64,000 bases of DNA. Source: Polytrichum commune (Eukaryota > Streptophyta > Polytrichopsida > Polytrichales > Polytrichaceae). The first letter of the stretch is position 1. The number at the start of each line of letters is the position of its first letter. The stretch lies in contig OX485803.1 in NCBI GenBank assembly GCA_950295325.1, positions 17,732,001 through 17,796,000 on the forward strand, read 5' to 3'. The notes beneath the pieces are model-generated. The model was not told the DNA's origin, did no database searches, and saw nothing but the letters and a program-made list of their open reading frames with translations. This document shows positions 1 through 13,565 of the stretch, one piece after another. A program made the position numbers and the translations under genes.

Positions 1-1489
1 TGTTTTTAGTATGAAGCGGTAGTATGTATGTTATGCCACATACATAGTCCATGTTTATGGGACCCTACGTTCATGCAAACCCAAATCGAGGCTTGGGTCA
101 AGCATGGCCATACTTGTACCACTTTGTGACCCACTACGTCCTCCTCTTGATATTCCAACTCCACAAATCATTGTTCTTGATGACAACGAGGCACAATTTC
201 AAAGTTTGCCAAAGCGAAATTGCATGTGTGAGATGCATAAACTTTTGCTTTACTTGTCGGTTAGTTGCCTTTTGAGAATAATGATTTTGCACATTTACAT
301 GGACATATCGATGGCCTGTGTGTGTGTGTTTTTAGGGGGGGGGAGGGGGTTGGTCATACCACATACAAACTAATGTGAGTGTAAAAAAGAAGTAATATTT
401 GAGGTATTAGTGTAAACCATGTACATAAGGGAGGGAAATTGTTTGTCTCTATTGTGTACATTGAAAAATACAATTAAGAATTATGAATTAAAGGTAGATG
501 TACAAAAAAATTACATTAGATGTGTTGATGTTATTCAATTCATGTTTTCATTCATTATTGCCATATGGTGATAGTCCCCAAGGACTGCCCGGTTCATTCT
601 TGTCAAGGTTTGCATTTGGGTTTAAGGTTTTCCAAAATTGGAGGCTCTTGGAGCGCTCATCAAATCCCTTCAGTTTTGCTCTCCATATTGTGGCTAGGTG
701 ATCGTGCTCTTATCCTTGTTCCCTTTATGCAATCCGTAAATGACAAAGGGTTGATTGAACTTCATATTGGAAAGTGAAAGTGGATTTTCAATGTACTAAA
801 GGTTTGTTTACATCATGGCTTGTATTATGTGTATGTAGTGGAGGCATTTGAACGTCCATTATACTTACATGAGTATGTTTTATAGCTTATTGTTAGTATG
901 TATACATTTGTTTTCATTTATAAATTTCCCAAATACATGGGGTTTAATGTCACAGTCACCCATGTACATCACATAGGTTTCCAATGAAGAGTCCACCCCC
1001 AAGCTTCCGGGGCCTTCCCTTCAAGAATGCAAGTTCATTTATATTACATTGAGGGCATTACTATGGCCCTTGCAATTGCATATTCTCCAACACCTTCTTT
1101 GTGTACTAGAGTGTATGATCCATGTATTCCATATATCCCAAACTTAGAGGCCATGAAGAGTATAGAGGGTATTGCATCCAATGAAGAAAATATCATATAT
1201 CAAATACGCTACACTAAATGTCATAATGTCATTGACATATTTACAATTTTGACCATAAGCATAAACACATGACACATGGTATTTGCATGCTGAATAATAT
1301 CTTATTTTTTATATATTAAAATGTGAACGTATGACATTTGACATTAGTATACTCATTGATATTGTCCTCTTGCATACTAAACATTAAACCATCATCTCTA
1401 TTCTCCAATTTGTTATGAAAAAATTCATAATGTAAATTATAAAAAAAAACTATGTTGACAAATATTGTCATGTTGAAATTTAGCGGAAG
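1..1489. other. Intergenic, no gene recognised; contains dispersed repeat copy
   Basis: No open frame here resembles a known protein; the frames are short and of low complexity. The stretch from about 318 to 1010 is a diverged copy of a repeat seen again near 3,290-3,640. Both hold a TG-rich run, then the phrase CATACCACATACAAACTA, and later TTCCAATGAAGAGTCCA. This suggests an old interspersed element rather than a gene. Confidence 0.5.
318..1010 (+). repeat. Dispersed repeat, copy 1
   Basis: It shares ordered blocks with 3,190-3,640: a TG run, CATACCACATACAAACTA, a middle AT-rich part, and TTCCAATGAAGAGTCCA. A third, inverted fragment (reverse complement of the CATACCACATACAAA block joined to an AAGAGTCC block) lies near 46,060-46,120. 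The family is not recognised. The blocks are diverged, so the copies look old. Confidence 0.45.
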
Positions 1490-3187
1490 TGACTCTCTAG
1501 GCCTCTACCAACCTTGTTGTTCGCCAATAGTGCATGCGACACTATACACCATAAATAGTGTAGAGAGGTGGAGAACTCCAAGAATGAAAGCTTGAAGAAA
1601 GGAGCCTCATACACACATCTTTAGAGTAGAATCCAATACATGAAGGGAAACCTATTCAAGCGCGTTTCCTATAAGTATCATGGCATAAGTAGAAGGTAAC
1701 AAGGAAGCAAGCATTCCCATCTTACGCATGTCTTACCCGTGCCTTAAATTCACGCCCAAATGTACCCATTATTTCCCATACCCATTATGTACCTCGTTCT
1801 TGAATAAAGGTCCAAAGCGATTATTATTAAGGAAAGTGTATTTTCTTTGCCTCATAGATTTCACCAACTTTGTATCTTTTTCAGCAAAAAAATTATGTGT
1901 TAAATAGGTTATACTCAATTTTATTGGTGTTATTAGAATGTAATCATTATCTACACTGAAAAAATATAAAATTATTTCATTCGCAAAGCAAAGAAACAAG
2001 GCAGCTTTGCCACAACTAAAGCTATGCCCAATAAAGCATGATGTCCCACAAGAATATAAAGCTTTGGGCACTTTGATTGGAATCAAAATTTTCTTTATTG
2101 TTTACTTAAGTCCATTCCAAACTTAGAGCTTTCAATGTGAAGAGCTTGGGAATTTTACCGTGCTTACTCACGTCGCTTACATGGCACCTCGATGGGAGCC
2201 CACATAAAACGCTTATGTTTTGTATTTGTTTTTTGGCACGAATTGAAAATTCAATTCCAGTATGAATCTAAAATACAACCAACCCGGTCAAAACAACACA
2301 GCTCAAGCACATATAATGCTTATGACAAGCATTGGTCAAGGGTTTAGGATACCTCTTGGTGTTTCTGCATAGGAATATCAGGAGTTGGATCTCTTGTTTG
2401 TCAACTTCAAGTACTCCTAAATTTTGCAATTTCAAGCTCTCAACTCAAGATTTAGTGTGATTGCTACACTAAATAATCATACTAGTGTGGGCCTCAAAAA
2501 CTTTCTAGAGCCCAAATTTTTTTTTTTAACCCATACCAAATCCCTAGCGCATAACTAGAGTGAGCCACATTAATTGTATCTCTAGGATATTGATGTGGAC
2601 GATAATTTTATTTTATGCTACTTTTGATGTAAAGTGAATATGTCATTATGTGTCAAAATTCTTGAGGAGGATCGAGGGGAAGACCCAAGCCGGTCTTGGA
2701 CTCAATAATTTCCATCCCAGTTGGACAATTAGAGTGGCCCACGCTAATATTTCACCCACATTAATAGGATATTTATTGGAAAAAATCAAATGGGTGGAAA
2801 AAATTTACATGGTGTCCTACTATAGCAGCAAATAGATAATGTTATATGGTCTACCAAATATTACGTCAAGCCCATAGAAAAGAGGTGGGTCTATAGCAAT
2901 ACTAAGGATCGTGGCAGTTAATCAAATTGCCATTGGTTTCTTGACACATTACATTGTCATGGTAGAGACTTGAATCCCAAACCTTAGAGTTTCTATCCAA
3001 CAACTTCAAATGAAGGAGCTTGGGCTAGACAACCAAACCACTTTCTAACACATTGAAAAGTAAATCATCGATATTGTGAATAACTCCAAATTAGTGGATT
3101 TCACTACGTCCATTATATTCCCCTTTGTTCCAACGTACATTTGACCTTCTGGAGTTTTTTGGGCTAAAAGTGTAGGTTTTTCCAAGC

Positions 3188-3226
<39 letters not shown>
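3188..3226 (+). repeat. (TG)n microsatellite
   Basis: An almost uninterrupted run of TG dinucleotides of nearly 40 bp. Read on the minus strand it produces a spurious His-Thr run, so an open frame there should not be taken as a gene. Confidence 0.95.
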
Positions 3227-3227
<1 letters not shown>

Positions 3228-3289
3228 TTTTGAGGCTTTCATTGTGCATTCTATTATACTATTAGTGCTTATCATAATCATTGGGGTAG

Positions 3290-3640
3290 TAATAACACCC
3301 CCCATACCACATACAAACTAGCGTGAGTGTAACAAGGGGTATTGTTTGTTATCATATGGTAATAGCCCTCATATTGCATTGTTGTCATATGGTAATAGTC
3401 CTCATTGATTTGCATATGTAATAAACACCTATTTTCTGGATGATTTATATTTTGTATATATAATGCATGCATTGATCACATTAAATATAAAAACTTAGTG
3501 TAAATACACAAGTTCATTTTCTAGCCTGATGTGAGTACATGTAGATTTGCTATTCTCTATAAACTTCTCGTATATAGGGGGTTTTATTTCATAGGCACCC
3601 ATGCACATCATTAGGGTTTCCAATGAAGAGTCCATCTCCT
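3290..3640 (+). repeat. Dispersed repeat, copy 2
   Basis: Second diverged copy of the repeat at 318-1010, with the CATACCACATACAAACTA block at its start and TTCCAATGAAGAGTCCA at its end. It is shorter in the middle than copy 1. Both copies are preceded by a TG-rich run, so that run may belong to the element. Confidence 0.45.
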
Positions 3641-5350
3641 ATGGTCTTAATATAGGAATGTTAGCATATATTAGCGCCAAATGTCCCTTATCAAAGTTGA
3701 CTTTTGGGAAGGTTGGATGGAGATGCAAATGAACTTCATTTATCTTAGAAAAAATATTCGGTCATAATTAATGGCATACGGAACTGCTTAAAAGTGAGAA
3801 ATCTAAAGATCATAAACGTGCTTGAATTCCACACCCAATAGAATGTCATGAAAACATAAAAACTTACGAAAAGGACTCCAAATTGATACCAACAATCTTC
3901 CTTCACAAAAGTCCACGTTTCCCAGGCTTGGAAAAACTTCTTTTAATAACAAGGTGAAAAACTACTTGAAAAAAGGTTGGACCTTTAGTGATGAAACTTC
4001 ACAAAGCGAAAAATGTTAAAATTTGTAGAGATATATGGATGAATACTATTTTGAAGTGTTCGTAGAATTTGTACGGTCCTTCAACATGGTCCACTTTCAC
4101 TTTACACGAAGTTTGAGGGCCCATCGATTATAAAATTGGAATTATATTTGCAACGGTACGGCCTGGGAATGATTTTTCCACTAGCCCACTTCTCCTAGGA
4201 CATGAAAATACGGTTAGTACAAGATAGTTAGCAAATCCAAATTGAGAGCATAACCGTTGTTGTCATAATTTTGGGGGCTCATATGGTTACCTTATTCAAT
4301 ATCAAAGTGAAGTTTCTCATGCTCCTTAAATTGGTCATATATCCCCCCCTCCTTCCCAAATTGTGTTGGATTTTGAACTTAGAAAAGTTATCATATTCTG
4401 AACACATAGTCCAACCTCTTTCAATAACACATGTTTTTGGTAATTGCTCTTGAAGCCACACCAAACCACGAACCTCTCAAATATAAGGTCTAAACATCCA
4501 TAGTCGACCATGTCCATTTAATTGCTCACTAAAGTACCTGTAATGCCAACATAGATGAGATATGTATTTTTTTTTAAGGCGAATGGAGTTATGTTTTATG
4601 TGGTGGCATCTTGTGATTGATTACCCTCGTAAGAGTTTTGACGACTACCGTAGCCAAGATTTAGCAATTAGATGAGTGTTTATGGATTAACATATAAATT
4701 GACTATATGTTCCAATTAGCTCTACTGCTTCAAAATTTGTAGCAATTTCCATGTTCATGAAAACTAATTTAAAAGGATTGCATTCTCCTTAGAATTTGAT
4801 CATCTTCCCAAGAAAAATTATCCCCCACTATTACTCTTATTAATGTAGAAAACCGAAACAATGAATGACCACTATTGGTGTAGTAGACTAGGGCTAGAAT
4901 GATTATTGTGTGGACCAAAAAATGGCAAATTGTAGAAGTGATGGCCCGAAATGGATGCAATGAAAGGTCAGATGCAGTGATTGGCTAGATGGGTGTTGTT
5001 TCACCACTTGCGATCACTTTTGGGTGTCATTGAGTTAACCATTTTGTGTGCATTTGTATGCAAAGTAGGATGCTTTGATGCTCAAATTAGGGAGACTTTA
5101 TTGATAAGTAGAGGGTTTGACTTACTTGCCTCTTTGGGAAAATGTAACTAATTATTTATATGGAATAAAACTATGAAACAACCTACATTCCTCATCATTT
5201 CATCTACTCCATCTTTGAAAAAGATTGCACAAATTTCCAGCCACTATTTCTGGCTGAATCAACTTATTTTCACCAATTTCCATATATATCTGTATGTATA
5301 TACACACCTACATTAAACAAATGAAAATTCCATTCTTTTGTCAATTATAG

Positions 5351-5690
5351 ATGCCTCAAGGGTTGGGCGCATGGCATGGGCGGCCCTTGGAGGACATGGG
5401 CCGCAACATTAAAAAGTCAAAATTTGAACGTGACAATAAAAATTGACGATAAAACATATATATTTGATATTATGGGTAATACACATGCATTTTGTTCACT
5501 ATGTTGGGGTAAAACATAAGCTAAGTTTTTACTACATTCAACAACCTGGTTGGTGGCTTGCCTTGGCCGTAGCATGGATTTAGCTGCACATGACCATTGC
5601 CTAGTTGGTAGCTTGGTCTCCCAAGTTGCTGCCTAAAACTGAAGTGGCCCATTTTTGGACCATGTGCCCAGCCCTTTAACCTGAGGTGCC
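5351..5690. mobile_element. Foldback/MITE-like element with imperfect inverted ends
   Basis: The left end (CCTCAAGGGTTGGGCGCATG) matches the reverse complement of the right end (CATGTGCCCAGCCC...CTGAGG) with a few gaps and mismatches, giving an element of about 340 bp. No coding capacity. A target-site duplication is not clear, so the superfamily is left open. Age looks old because the arms are diverged. Confidence 0.45.
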
Positions 5691-6710
5691 CGATCAAGAT
5701 CAAGTAACCAAATTGCACATGCCATCTACCTTACACAATTCATGGTCATTGCTCTTGGACCTTAACCTTATCAAGCAGTGCGCGCTCGCTCACGTGGGCC
5801 CATGTGGTTCCTAGTACATCACCATGGGATGCCACAACCAATACAACTTTAGTATGAATCCGCATTAGTTGCGCCATCCAATGGTTATATTCTCAAGACC
5901 CACATGAACCAACGCACACTACTTAACAATGTTGTGTTTGTGCGTAAAGTGCCCTTTCATAAGTTATTATGAAAAGTGAGCCTCAAATCCAATCTCCCGC
6001 ACATGCGTGTACACTATTACGTAAATTCGTATTCATATGTTTAATTAGTGTTGGATTGAGTCCGAGTGACAAAGAATCTTTAGTTGACCTTATGATACCA
6101 TCTACTACTATAATCCAAGTACACTTCTACCTTACAACTCTTACACCCGTGGAAGAATCGATCGAAAACTTATCATAATTTGATTCTCATGCAACCTCGG
6201 CCTGCACATGAAGGTGTGAGATACTATGAATCCCGATGATGATCGGTCTCCCATATCTTTTAACCTAGAATGGTCCCACTCGAAAAGCGTGACAAGTAAT
6301 TTAACTTAACATAAGTGCAGTGACTTACACTTGCGGCGGCTTCAAACCCACATGGCCTTGGGCACCACACACACCATCCCCGCTCTATATTATTCACTCC
6401 AATCCTCCAAAGTATGGGCCCTTCGATTTGATTACGCTTAGGTTAGATTAGGTTAGATTGGGTTAGGGTTTCGTTTGCCCTAATTGTCGTCGATCACGTA
6501 CTTTACTACTTTTGTCAGCCGACCTCATCGTGTTTGTTGTTGTTGTTGTTGTATTTGCCACTTGGGAGTTCCTAGTTTAATACCGTCCCCTTCCGAGTCC
6601 ACACTTTAGCCCCTAAATGCACTTTTGACATTTTCCCCGTGTGTGAACGGGGGTATTTTTAGTCACCCAAGTTTGAGCATTAATCCTTGCGATCTTCCAG
6701 CTTTCTGAGA
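5691..6710. other. Intergenic, no gene recognised
   Basis: No supported gene. A short run of TTAGGTTAGATTAGG-type words near 6,440-6,470 resembles degenerate plant telomere repeat but is too short to mean much. A GTT trinucleotide run lies at about 6,534-6,552. Confidence 0.5.
6534..6552 (+). repeat. (GTT)n microsatellite
   Basis: Six tandem GTT/TGT trinucleotides in an otherwise non-repetitive stretch. Confidence 0.9.
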
Positions 6711-6712
6711 GT

Positions 6713-7231
6713 TTGAGGGCCACTTCTTCACACACGGGACTGAGAGCCCGTGACCATTATTACACTTCAAGCACTCTCATTGGTGGAAAAGGCGGAGCCG
6801 GTCCAAGTTCACTTCACACTCCGCTTGAGGGACCGACGGAGTATGTGAATGCAAGATGGAGGATGTAATGTCTACGTGGATCCCTACATGGCATTGAATG
6901 TATTATGTTTCATGGTCACTTGGATTATTTTCAAAAACCACTTCATGGCGGTAGGCTTAACACAAAACCACTGGGAGACCATGGCACTTTGAATGCTCGC
7001 AGCCGTTGGTTGATTTTATTTTATCATGTATGAGGATCCACATGAATAGAAATTCATTGAAATAGCATTTGGTTGAGGGTCCGGTCACATATGACTTCAC
7101 ACTACACTTGAGTGTCCGTGACCACACTACATGATGTTGGAGGTGTGTTGGGATGGCCTTTGGACAATTTCTTTTGGGCTCTCACAATTTCATGGTCATG
7201 ACTCTTGGCTCGTGTGTGAAGTGGCCCTTAG
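6713..7231. mobile_element. Foldback/MITE-like element, about 520 bp
   Basis: The left arm contains GGGCCACTTC followed by ACACACG and GTGACCAT. The right arm, read in reverse complement, contains GGGCCACTTCACACACG followed by CATGACCAT. The arms match over roughly 40 bp with small gaps. The interior repeats related words such as CACTTCACACT and CCGTGACCA. No coding capacity; the superfamily is not assigned because no target duplication is evident. Confidence 0.5.
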
Positions 7232-9250
7232 CCGTATGGATTTTGAGAGTCTCGGGGTCTTGAAAAACGAGTTAGTTTTTTTTTAAATCATTTTGTAATA
7301 AATTTACAAGTACCGTTCTCCCTACCTTAGATTCATCCAAATGCCAATTATTGAAAGAAAATAAACAAATTGGTAGATTATGCATCCTTGTGTTTCTAAT
7401 AAAACAATAGTTTATTGAGAATTTGAGCAAATATTTTAGTTTTTCTAATCCTCCTTTTTGGAAATGGCATTTTCTCTTTGTGTCCTCCACTGGACCAATG
7501 TATATATGCAAGTGGTTATAATAGTTACAAAGAGGGTCATTTTCTAAAATCATGCCATTGTTGAGAAAGTTAGACATCCTATGTAGGATAGAATACTCTA
7601 AAGCCAACATCCCATCCAAAATCAACACCCTTAAATCTTGTGCAATAATTACATAATAGTTCCAAGAATGTACACCACCTTAACATCAAGTTGCCATGTT
7701 GGTTTTGGGTCATCTATGAATACATCATTGAGCTTTGTAACTTTTGCATATGGCATTCAAATAAGATCAAGTTTGATGAATTAGAAATGCCTACCAATTG
7801 CTAACGATTTTCATGGTTTTGGCACTATTGGCTTTATGTACAACAACAATTATTTATTTAGTTGTGTTGAAAATGAACAATTGGTCAATTATAAATACAA
7901 GTCAATGCATCTCGTTCTGTGGGAAAGTCATGTTCTGGGTAAAATGGAACTTGAATGTCCAAGGTTGGATTAAACGACAACATTCTAGGAAGGTTAAAGT
8001 GCTTAGACATGAGCAAGTTTCCATTTTTTTTAAAACGATGCTACACCACTCATTGTTATATAATGTGGGTGTTATGGGTTTAAAATGATGTGGACCACAT
8101 CAATTAGGGTTTCGCTACCAAATTGAAGTTGGCCCAAGTTTAGGGTGTAGGGTTCAACCTAACTAAGGCATCATCTTTGTTCTTGTCTCCTTGTGCGCCT
8201 CCTTGCTTATGTGCTTTTGTATTATTGTCGACCCTCAACAACTCTTTCACCCTTCTCTTTTTCAAGCAACCCCGCTTTTCTTTTTTAAAAGTGACCCTGC
8301 TCTTTTTTCCAAGCATTAGAAGCTCTTGCAATCTCATGTACAAGCGTGTTGATATCATGTTTTGAGACAATCATTTTCTCATAATGGAGGCACCTAGAGT
8401 TGGAGGGAGGAGTTTGAAGGAAGTGAGTACCTTGATTGTGTACAAATAGGTTGTGAACTAGATCCTCGAGAAGGTCACTAGCAAAAATCGTAGAAACAAC
8501 GTGTGATAAGAAATAGGGTCTAATATATTCATTGTGGATAAATTTTGCAAAAAAGTAAATATAATATAGGGGTTTGTGAAACAATGAAACATGTTTACAT
8601 GTAAAATATCATCACATATAATGACCTTTTTTATCTAGTTAGTACATATAAAATAGCATGGGAACAATTACTACGGGTGGTGGGTTTAGGGTAGGGTTTG
8701 TGCTAGTGGATGAAAATAGGTAATTTTATGTTGAAAAGGCTTGGATGGATGATTTCGTAGGCTGGTTGGCTTGAACATTACTGAACCAACATATCCAATG
8801 TGGAGTTAATGTTCTCTACCTATGTGCCAGGATGGAGAATTTCAGCGCGTTGTTTGAATTGCACTCTTATTTCCAGTTGTCTTTGGCAGTATAATTAAAA
8901 TAGGGTATTTTAAAATTATTCCTGCCCAATTTTATTATTATTATTAGGGTGTATTAAAATACAAGCATTTACCTTTATTTTTAAAATATCATAATATTTT
9001 CTACAAGGTAAATAGCCCCCCCAATAATTAGGTCTTGAGCGCACATGTATGCATTAATATAAGAGGGAGTGGCCTCCCCGAGATTGAATCATCGTTGATT
9101 TGAAGGTTAACTAATATCTAGTGGTCTTGTTATTATCAATTATATATCTCAAAGGAATATCATAGGTTCATCCACAATATAAGGACCAATTGTTACACCC
9201 ACACATTACAACCAACAAGTAGAATCTAGGGTTAAATTGAAGAAGGAGGA
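7232..9250. other. Intergenic, no gene recognised
   Basis: Several open frames of 60-118 codons occur on both strands, but none shows a recognisable domain or plant-like codon use. The region is AT-rich. No RNA gene or element boundary could be supported. Confidence 0.5.
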
Positions 9251-9261
9251 TTTGTACTTTG

Positions 9262-11169
9262 CGTGTGATTCGAGTTGATTGATGTGGGAGAAGCCGCGGA
9301 GCCTTTGTAGAACTACGGCGAAGCCCTAAAAGTTTTTAGAGAGAGTTGTTGGAGGTAAGGGGGAAAGAGGCAAGAGTTGAAGCGGCAACTCTGCTACTCC
9401 TCGAACCTCTCTCCCCCTAGCCACCCACCTCTTGCAAAATTGAGGGGGTAGACACTACGCTCTGACCCACCCCCACACAAACCTAAAAGCCCCTAGAGTC
9501 CACCTACTAGCCACTCACTTCACTTGCAGCCAAGCAGATCTACACGAACGCGGAGAGGAGACTGTCGTGCAGACCGACATCCACAGCGACAATCGGCGGA
9601 GAAAAAAGGGCATTGCATGCGGCTGAGGAGCTGCAGAAGCCACGCGCGATCTACAACCGCAACAACAGAGAAGGAAAGGAGCTGCAAGTTGCCGAGGAGC
9701 TACACAAGCCACGCGAGATTTACAACTATAGTTGGCGAAGAAGGAAGGAAACTGCAAGCTGCCGAGGAGCTGCAGAAGCCACATGAAGTCTACAATTCCA
9801 GCTACAACCGGGGAAGAAAGATAAGAAGAGACGCTGCCAAGGAGCTACAACGGAAGGAACAATCGGAGCCACCCAAGATCTACACTTGCAGCTATAGCCG
9901 TGGGCAGGGAAACAACAAAGGCGCTGTCGAGAAGACAAGAAAAAACCTCTGTGAAAGAGAAATCACCGCAACACCACACCAGTAGAGAAGATAGCTGATT
10001 TTAGACCTCATCTTTGAACTTGCTGCAAATGTTAGCTGACTTTTAAATCTCATTTTGAACTCACCGCTATCTCATACCAATAGAGAAGGAGAACTGACTT
10101 TAGATCTCATCTCCAAACTTGCCATTATTTCACACCAGTAGAAAAGGATACCTGACTTCTAGACCTCATTTTGAAATTGATGCAATATCAGATCAGTAGA
10201 AAATGATAGCTTGACTTAAAATTCATTTTGACAATAGCAGACTCCGGAGAGTGGTAGCAACTGCCAGGCTGTTAGTTACCATAGACTGCCAAAAAAAGAA
10301 CTTGCTGCAATCTCATTAGAGAACAATAGTTGGAATCTTCATCTCTGATTGAATACAAAACCCGTATATCTTGAAACACTTGCACGGAGATAGTAGAAAC
10401 TCAATTATGAGAAGAGGCTAGATCTGTGATTAGCCGGATTCCGGCCTCTCCCAAAGGGTCTGATTGACTAAAGTACTATGTTGGACACGAGTACCCACAA
10501 TCATTACAAACTGATGCAACACCCTTGACTGCCCACATCCAAGCAGGAACAAAAACCAAAGAGAAATCACGGTGCGGGGAAGGAGGTTGTTGTGGGAGGA
10601 CTGCTACCCTGGAAACAACCCTAGTAGAAGCGGGAGCAACATCGACTATTAACTGCTGGCCATAGGCTTGCCTCTGTGCCGAAAATCCCACAAAGGACGG
10701 AGTTGTAGAAGTAAGTTGCTGAGGAGCAGCGAAATAGGAGTTCCTACTACAGACCCTGCAGCAACCGAGAGGCTGAATGTCTCACCAAGTCAAAGTTGTT
10801 GGGGAAGAGGAATCGAGGTTGTTTGACTGCTGAAGCAAACAGCTAAACCGCATCAAACAACCAAGGCGCGTTGGAGTGTTGTTGGTTACCGGAGTGCCGC
10901 TGGTAGCGGATTGGAGGGTTGTTGGTTGCTGGAATGTTGCTGGTAGCTGCCAGAGGATTGTTGGAGTGCTGCTCGAACGACTATTGGTGCCCACTACCAA
11001 GTGGACGTAACATCCATGTAAAAAAAAACCCCAACATTTCTTTCTTTCCTCACAGTAGTCAGATAGTTAGTCACCTAGTTTGCACACACATAAATAACCA
11101 AATAGGCACATAGCATTTGTGATTTTCTAAAGTAGAATTAGCAAAACAAATTAGTTTAACTAGGTAGAA
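9262..11169 (+). other. GC-richer region with monomer arrays; candidate 5' UTR of the non-LTR element
   Basis: This stretch differs in composition from both flanks. From about 9,630 to 9,910 an imperfect unit of about 70 bp built around GCCGAGGAGCTGCAGAAGCC repeats four times. From about 9,980 to 10,220 a second unit of about 65 bp (CACCAGTAGAGAAG, then CTGACTT and CTCATTT) repeats about four times. A 153-codon open frame at 9,524-9,985 is basic and merely reads through the first array, so it is probably not a gene. Promoter-bearing tandem monomers are known at the 5' ends of some LINEs, and the word TGTACTTTG just upstream recurs after the element's 3' end. That supports, but does not prove, that the retrotransposon begins here. 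Confidence 0.35.
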
Positions 11170-11593
11170 ATGAAGGTTGCTTATGCAACCCATATTATTC
11201 TTGTTTTATGGCTCATAGCCTCTCTATATTGGAAAAACTCTCACTGTACAAACTCACACACATCACATGATTGGAGTTCGAATTATTGTTTTACAAACAT
11301 AAACAAAACAAGAAAAATAATGCATAAAAATATGTGTTATTACACTCTCTCTTCCCGACTTATGCATAAAAACAAAATTAATAAGCTAAGAACATTAGTA
11401 AAAGATAGGGAAAAAAATAGACACATTAACCATATCTTCTTCCTAGCAACATCTCCCCTTCAAGCCCCACTTGCTCAGAAGTGGAATGGGGATTTTGTTA
11501 GGATAAAAAGAAGAACTCCAACAAACACACAAAATAATATTCAAATATTTATTTCTTGCAGAATGGCCTACTCACGAAGTTTGGATAAAAACT

Positions 11594-13164
11594 TTGATGG
11601 TGTTAAAGACATGGAAACCTCACAAAAGAAAAACATCTAGCAATGCATGCCTAACCATAATAGAAAATTATAAAAATAGAAATAACACACCAAAGAAAAA
11701 TACATACCTATGGCTCAGATTCAAGGCTATGAACGCCTTGAATGCAAGCAAAAAACTTGACAAAGTAACCCACAAAAGTGCGAGTGAACTTATAAAAATA
11801 GGAATGAGTGACAAAGAAGCTTTAGAATGTCATGATTGTATATCATCCTATCCATACGTTCCACAAGAAATGTGGCCAAGTATGAATGAACTTGGGAACA
11901 AAATTATCATCACACCCAAATTCCCTCGGATGTAGATGTATGTGATAGATTTGCCATGGATTATCATATTGTTTTGTCCTTTCATCTAGATGATATGATT
12001 ATTCCAAAAGAATATGCATTAGACAAAATCACTAAAAGACTAGATGATATGAAAATAACGTTTGGTGAGGAAATAAGTGATCCCATAGTCATAATGTGTA
12101 CACACGGAGGAAAACAATGGTCGGGTCATGCAAAAATTCATCTAAAAAATGTGCAAGAGGATTAAGTAAAATTACTCTAAGGCCTCCGTCCATTTATCAT
12201 CCGTCTATCGGATAATAAGATGCACAAAACAAAAATTTGCAAATTATATAACACCATCACTTCTAGTGAAATGCTATTCATCAAAATTACTACCGATACT
12301 ATAAAAGAGAAACCTTGGTTTATGGTATATGAAGAAGTGATAATGGAAGAATTCAAAAGAGATTTCAGTTACGAAATTACACATGTAAGGAAAATAGAGA
12401 GTCACAACTATGCATAGATAGTTGTCACTAGTCTGGAATAAGTCATAAATATTTGTAAAAAAAAACCTTCGGCGTGAATGTATAGATGTCTCAATGGGAA
12501 AATCTATTGGTGATGATTTGGCAAAAAAGAATGCGCTAATTTTCATTGCAAAATACCTAAATAGGTTAAACCCAAAGAGATTCTCGAGAAAAATTTTAGG
12601 GCATACATGGAAAAAAAGAACATACTAAACATTTACTTCAAAAATGATGCCCAAGGCAAATTCACGGGGGTGTACAATATCCAATGCTTGAGTACCGCGG
12701 TGTACAAGAAATTTGTAACGAAAAGTCATAAAATATGCAACAAATATATAGAGTTCTCTCCCCACCCTAAGAGTTTGGATGGTATATCCAAATCCTCACT
12801 TGAAGAACTTATAAGGCTAGGTTTCAACGATGTTACCATGGCTTTAGCCAACACAGTAGAAGCAATGGAAAACGTCCCCTCCAATGCACTTGAAAAGAAA
12901 GATATAAATAAAATAATACAGGAGGTTGTCGCAAAAGGTGCTGCAATAGTCCGCAACGAAATGTAAACTATGGAAACACGCTTCACAATACAAGCGAAAA
13001 ACTTTGCCACGTACGCAGAGGATAAAGCGGCGAAAGCTCTCAAAAAAAAAATGGCCACACTAAGGCAAGCCCTCAGCAAAACCATGGTTGCCCTTGAATC
13101 TACGGCCATGCTCGACAAAGGAGACTCATCCAACGACAAAGATGGCCTAATGGCTTTAAACTAA
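11594..13164 (+). pseudogene. ORF1 of the non-LTR element, broken
   Basis: A Lys-rich, A-rich coding region just upstream of ORF2, readable in pieces: 11,594-11,935, 11,956-12,165, 12,170-12,417, 12,607-12,966 and 12,970-13,164. The third and fourth pieces are separated by several stops. One block reads IEFSPHPKSLDGISKSSLEE and is followed by a helical Ala/Glu-rich part; an earlier block (THKSASELIKIGMSDKEALE) looks like a diverged repeat of it. The C-terminal 60 residues are Ala/Lys-rich and likely coiled coil. By position it should be the RNA-binding ORF1 protein of the element, but no RRM or CCHC motif could be seen with confidence. The frame at 11,170-11,640, with a hydrophobic N-terminus, may be unrelated leader sequence. 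Confidence 0.55.
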
Positions 13165-13383
13165 ATTCGACCAACACCACAATACTCCCCCAAACTAAAC
13201 ATACACACATCCCAAAAATACATAAATAAAATAAAAAGGTATTTCTAAATACCTCCATCCTAATAGAAACCATCAACATCACTCAACAAAACAATAATAC
13301 AAAAACCAACATACAAATAAACAAAGATATAACCAAACAATATACACATAACACACACATTAAAATACAAAAATACATACAAT

Positions 13384-13466
13384 ATACCAATACCAAAAAC
13401 CAATACTCATACCAATACCAATACCAAACCCGATACCAATACCAATACCAAACACCAATACCAAGT
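13384..13466 (+). repeat. CCAATA hexamer tract between ORF1 and ORF2
   Basis: Tandem, slightly degenerate CCAATA/ACCAAT hexamers lie in the linker between the two reading frames of the retrotransposon. The surrounding 13,160-13,500 is nearly devoid of G on the + strand. Confidence 0.8.
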
Positions 13467-13565
13467 CCCTTAGCACATAATACATCACAAATACAAACCT
13501 ATATAAAACCATGCCCTAAAAACTCCCAACAAAAACAAATTAAAATAATAAGCGTCTCCAACTAC

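Larger units (their letters stand above)
1490..5340. other. Intergenic, no gene recognised
   Basis: AT-rich sequence with stops in all frames at short intervals. It holds a TG microsatellite near 3,190 and dispersed repeat copy 2. No coding homology, RNA gene or clear terminal repeats were found. Confidence 0.5.

Noticed and set aside
3045-3305. Minus-strand frame of 86 codons with a His-Thr run
   Set aside because: It reads through the TG microsatellite; no domain and no support for transcription.
6440-6475. Interstitial telomere-like repeat (TTAGGTTAGATTAGG)
   Set aside because: Too short and irregular; also only two units near 49,815.
9515-9985. Overlapping basic frames on both strands
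   Set aside because: They are products of the ~70-bp monomer array; no domain, and the opposite strand is open as well.
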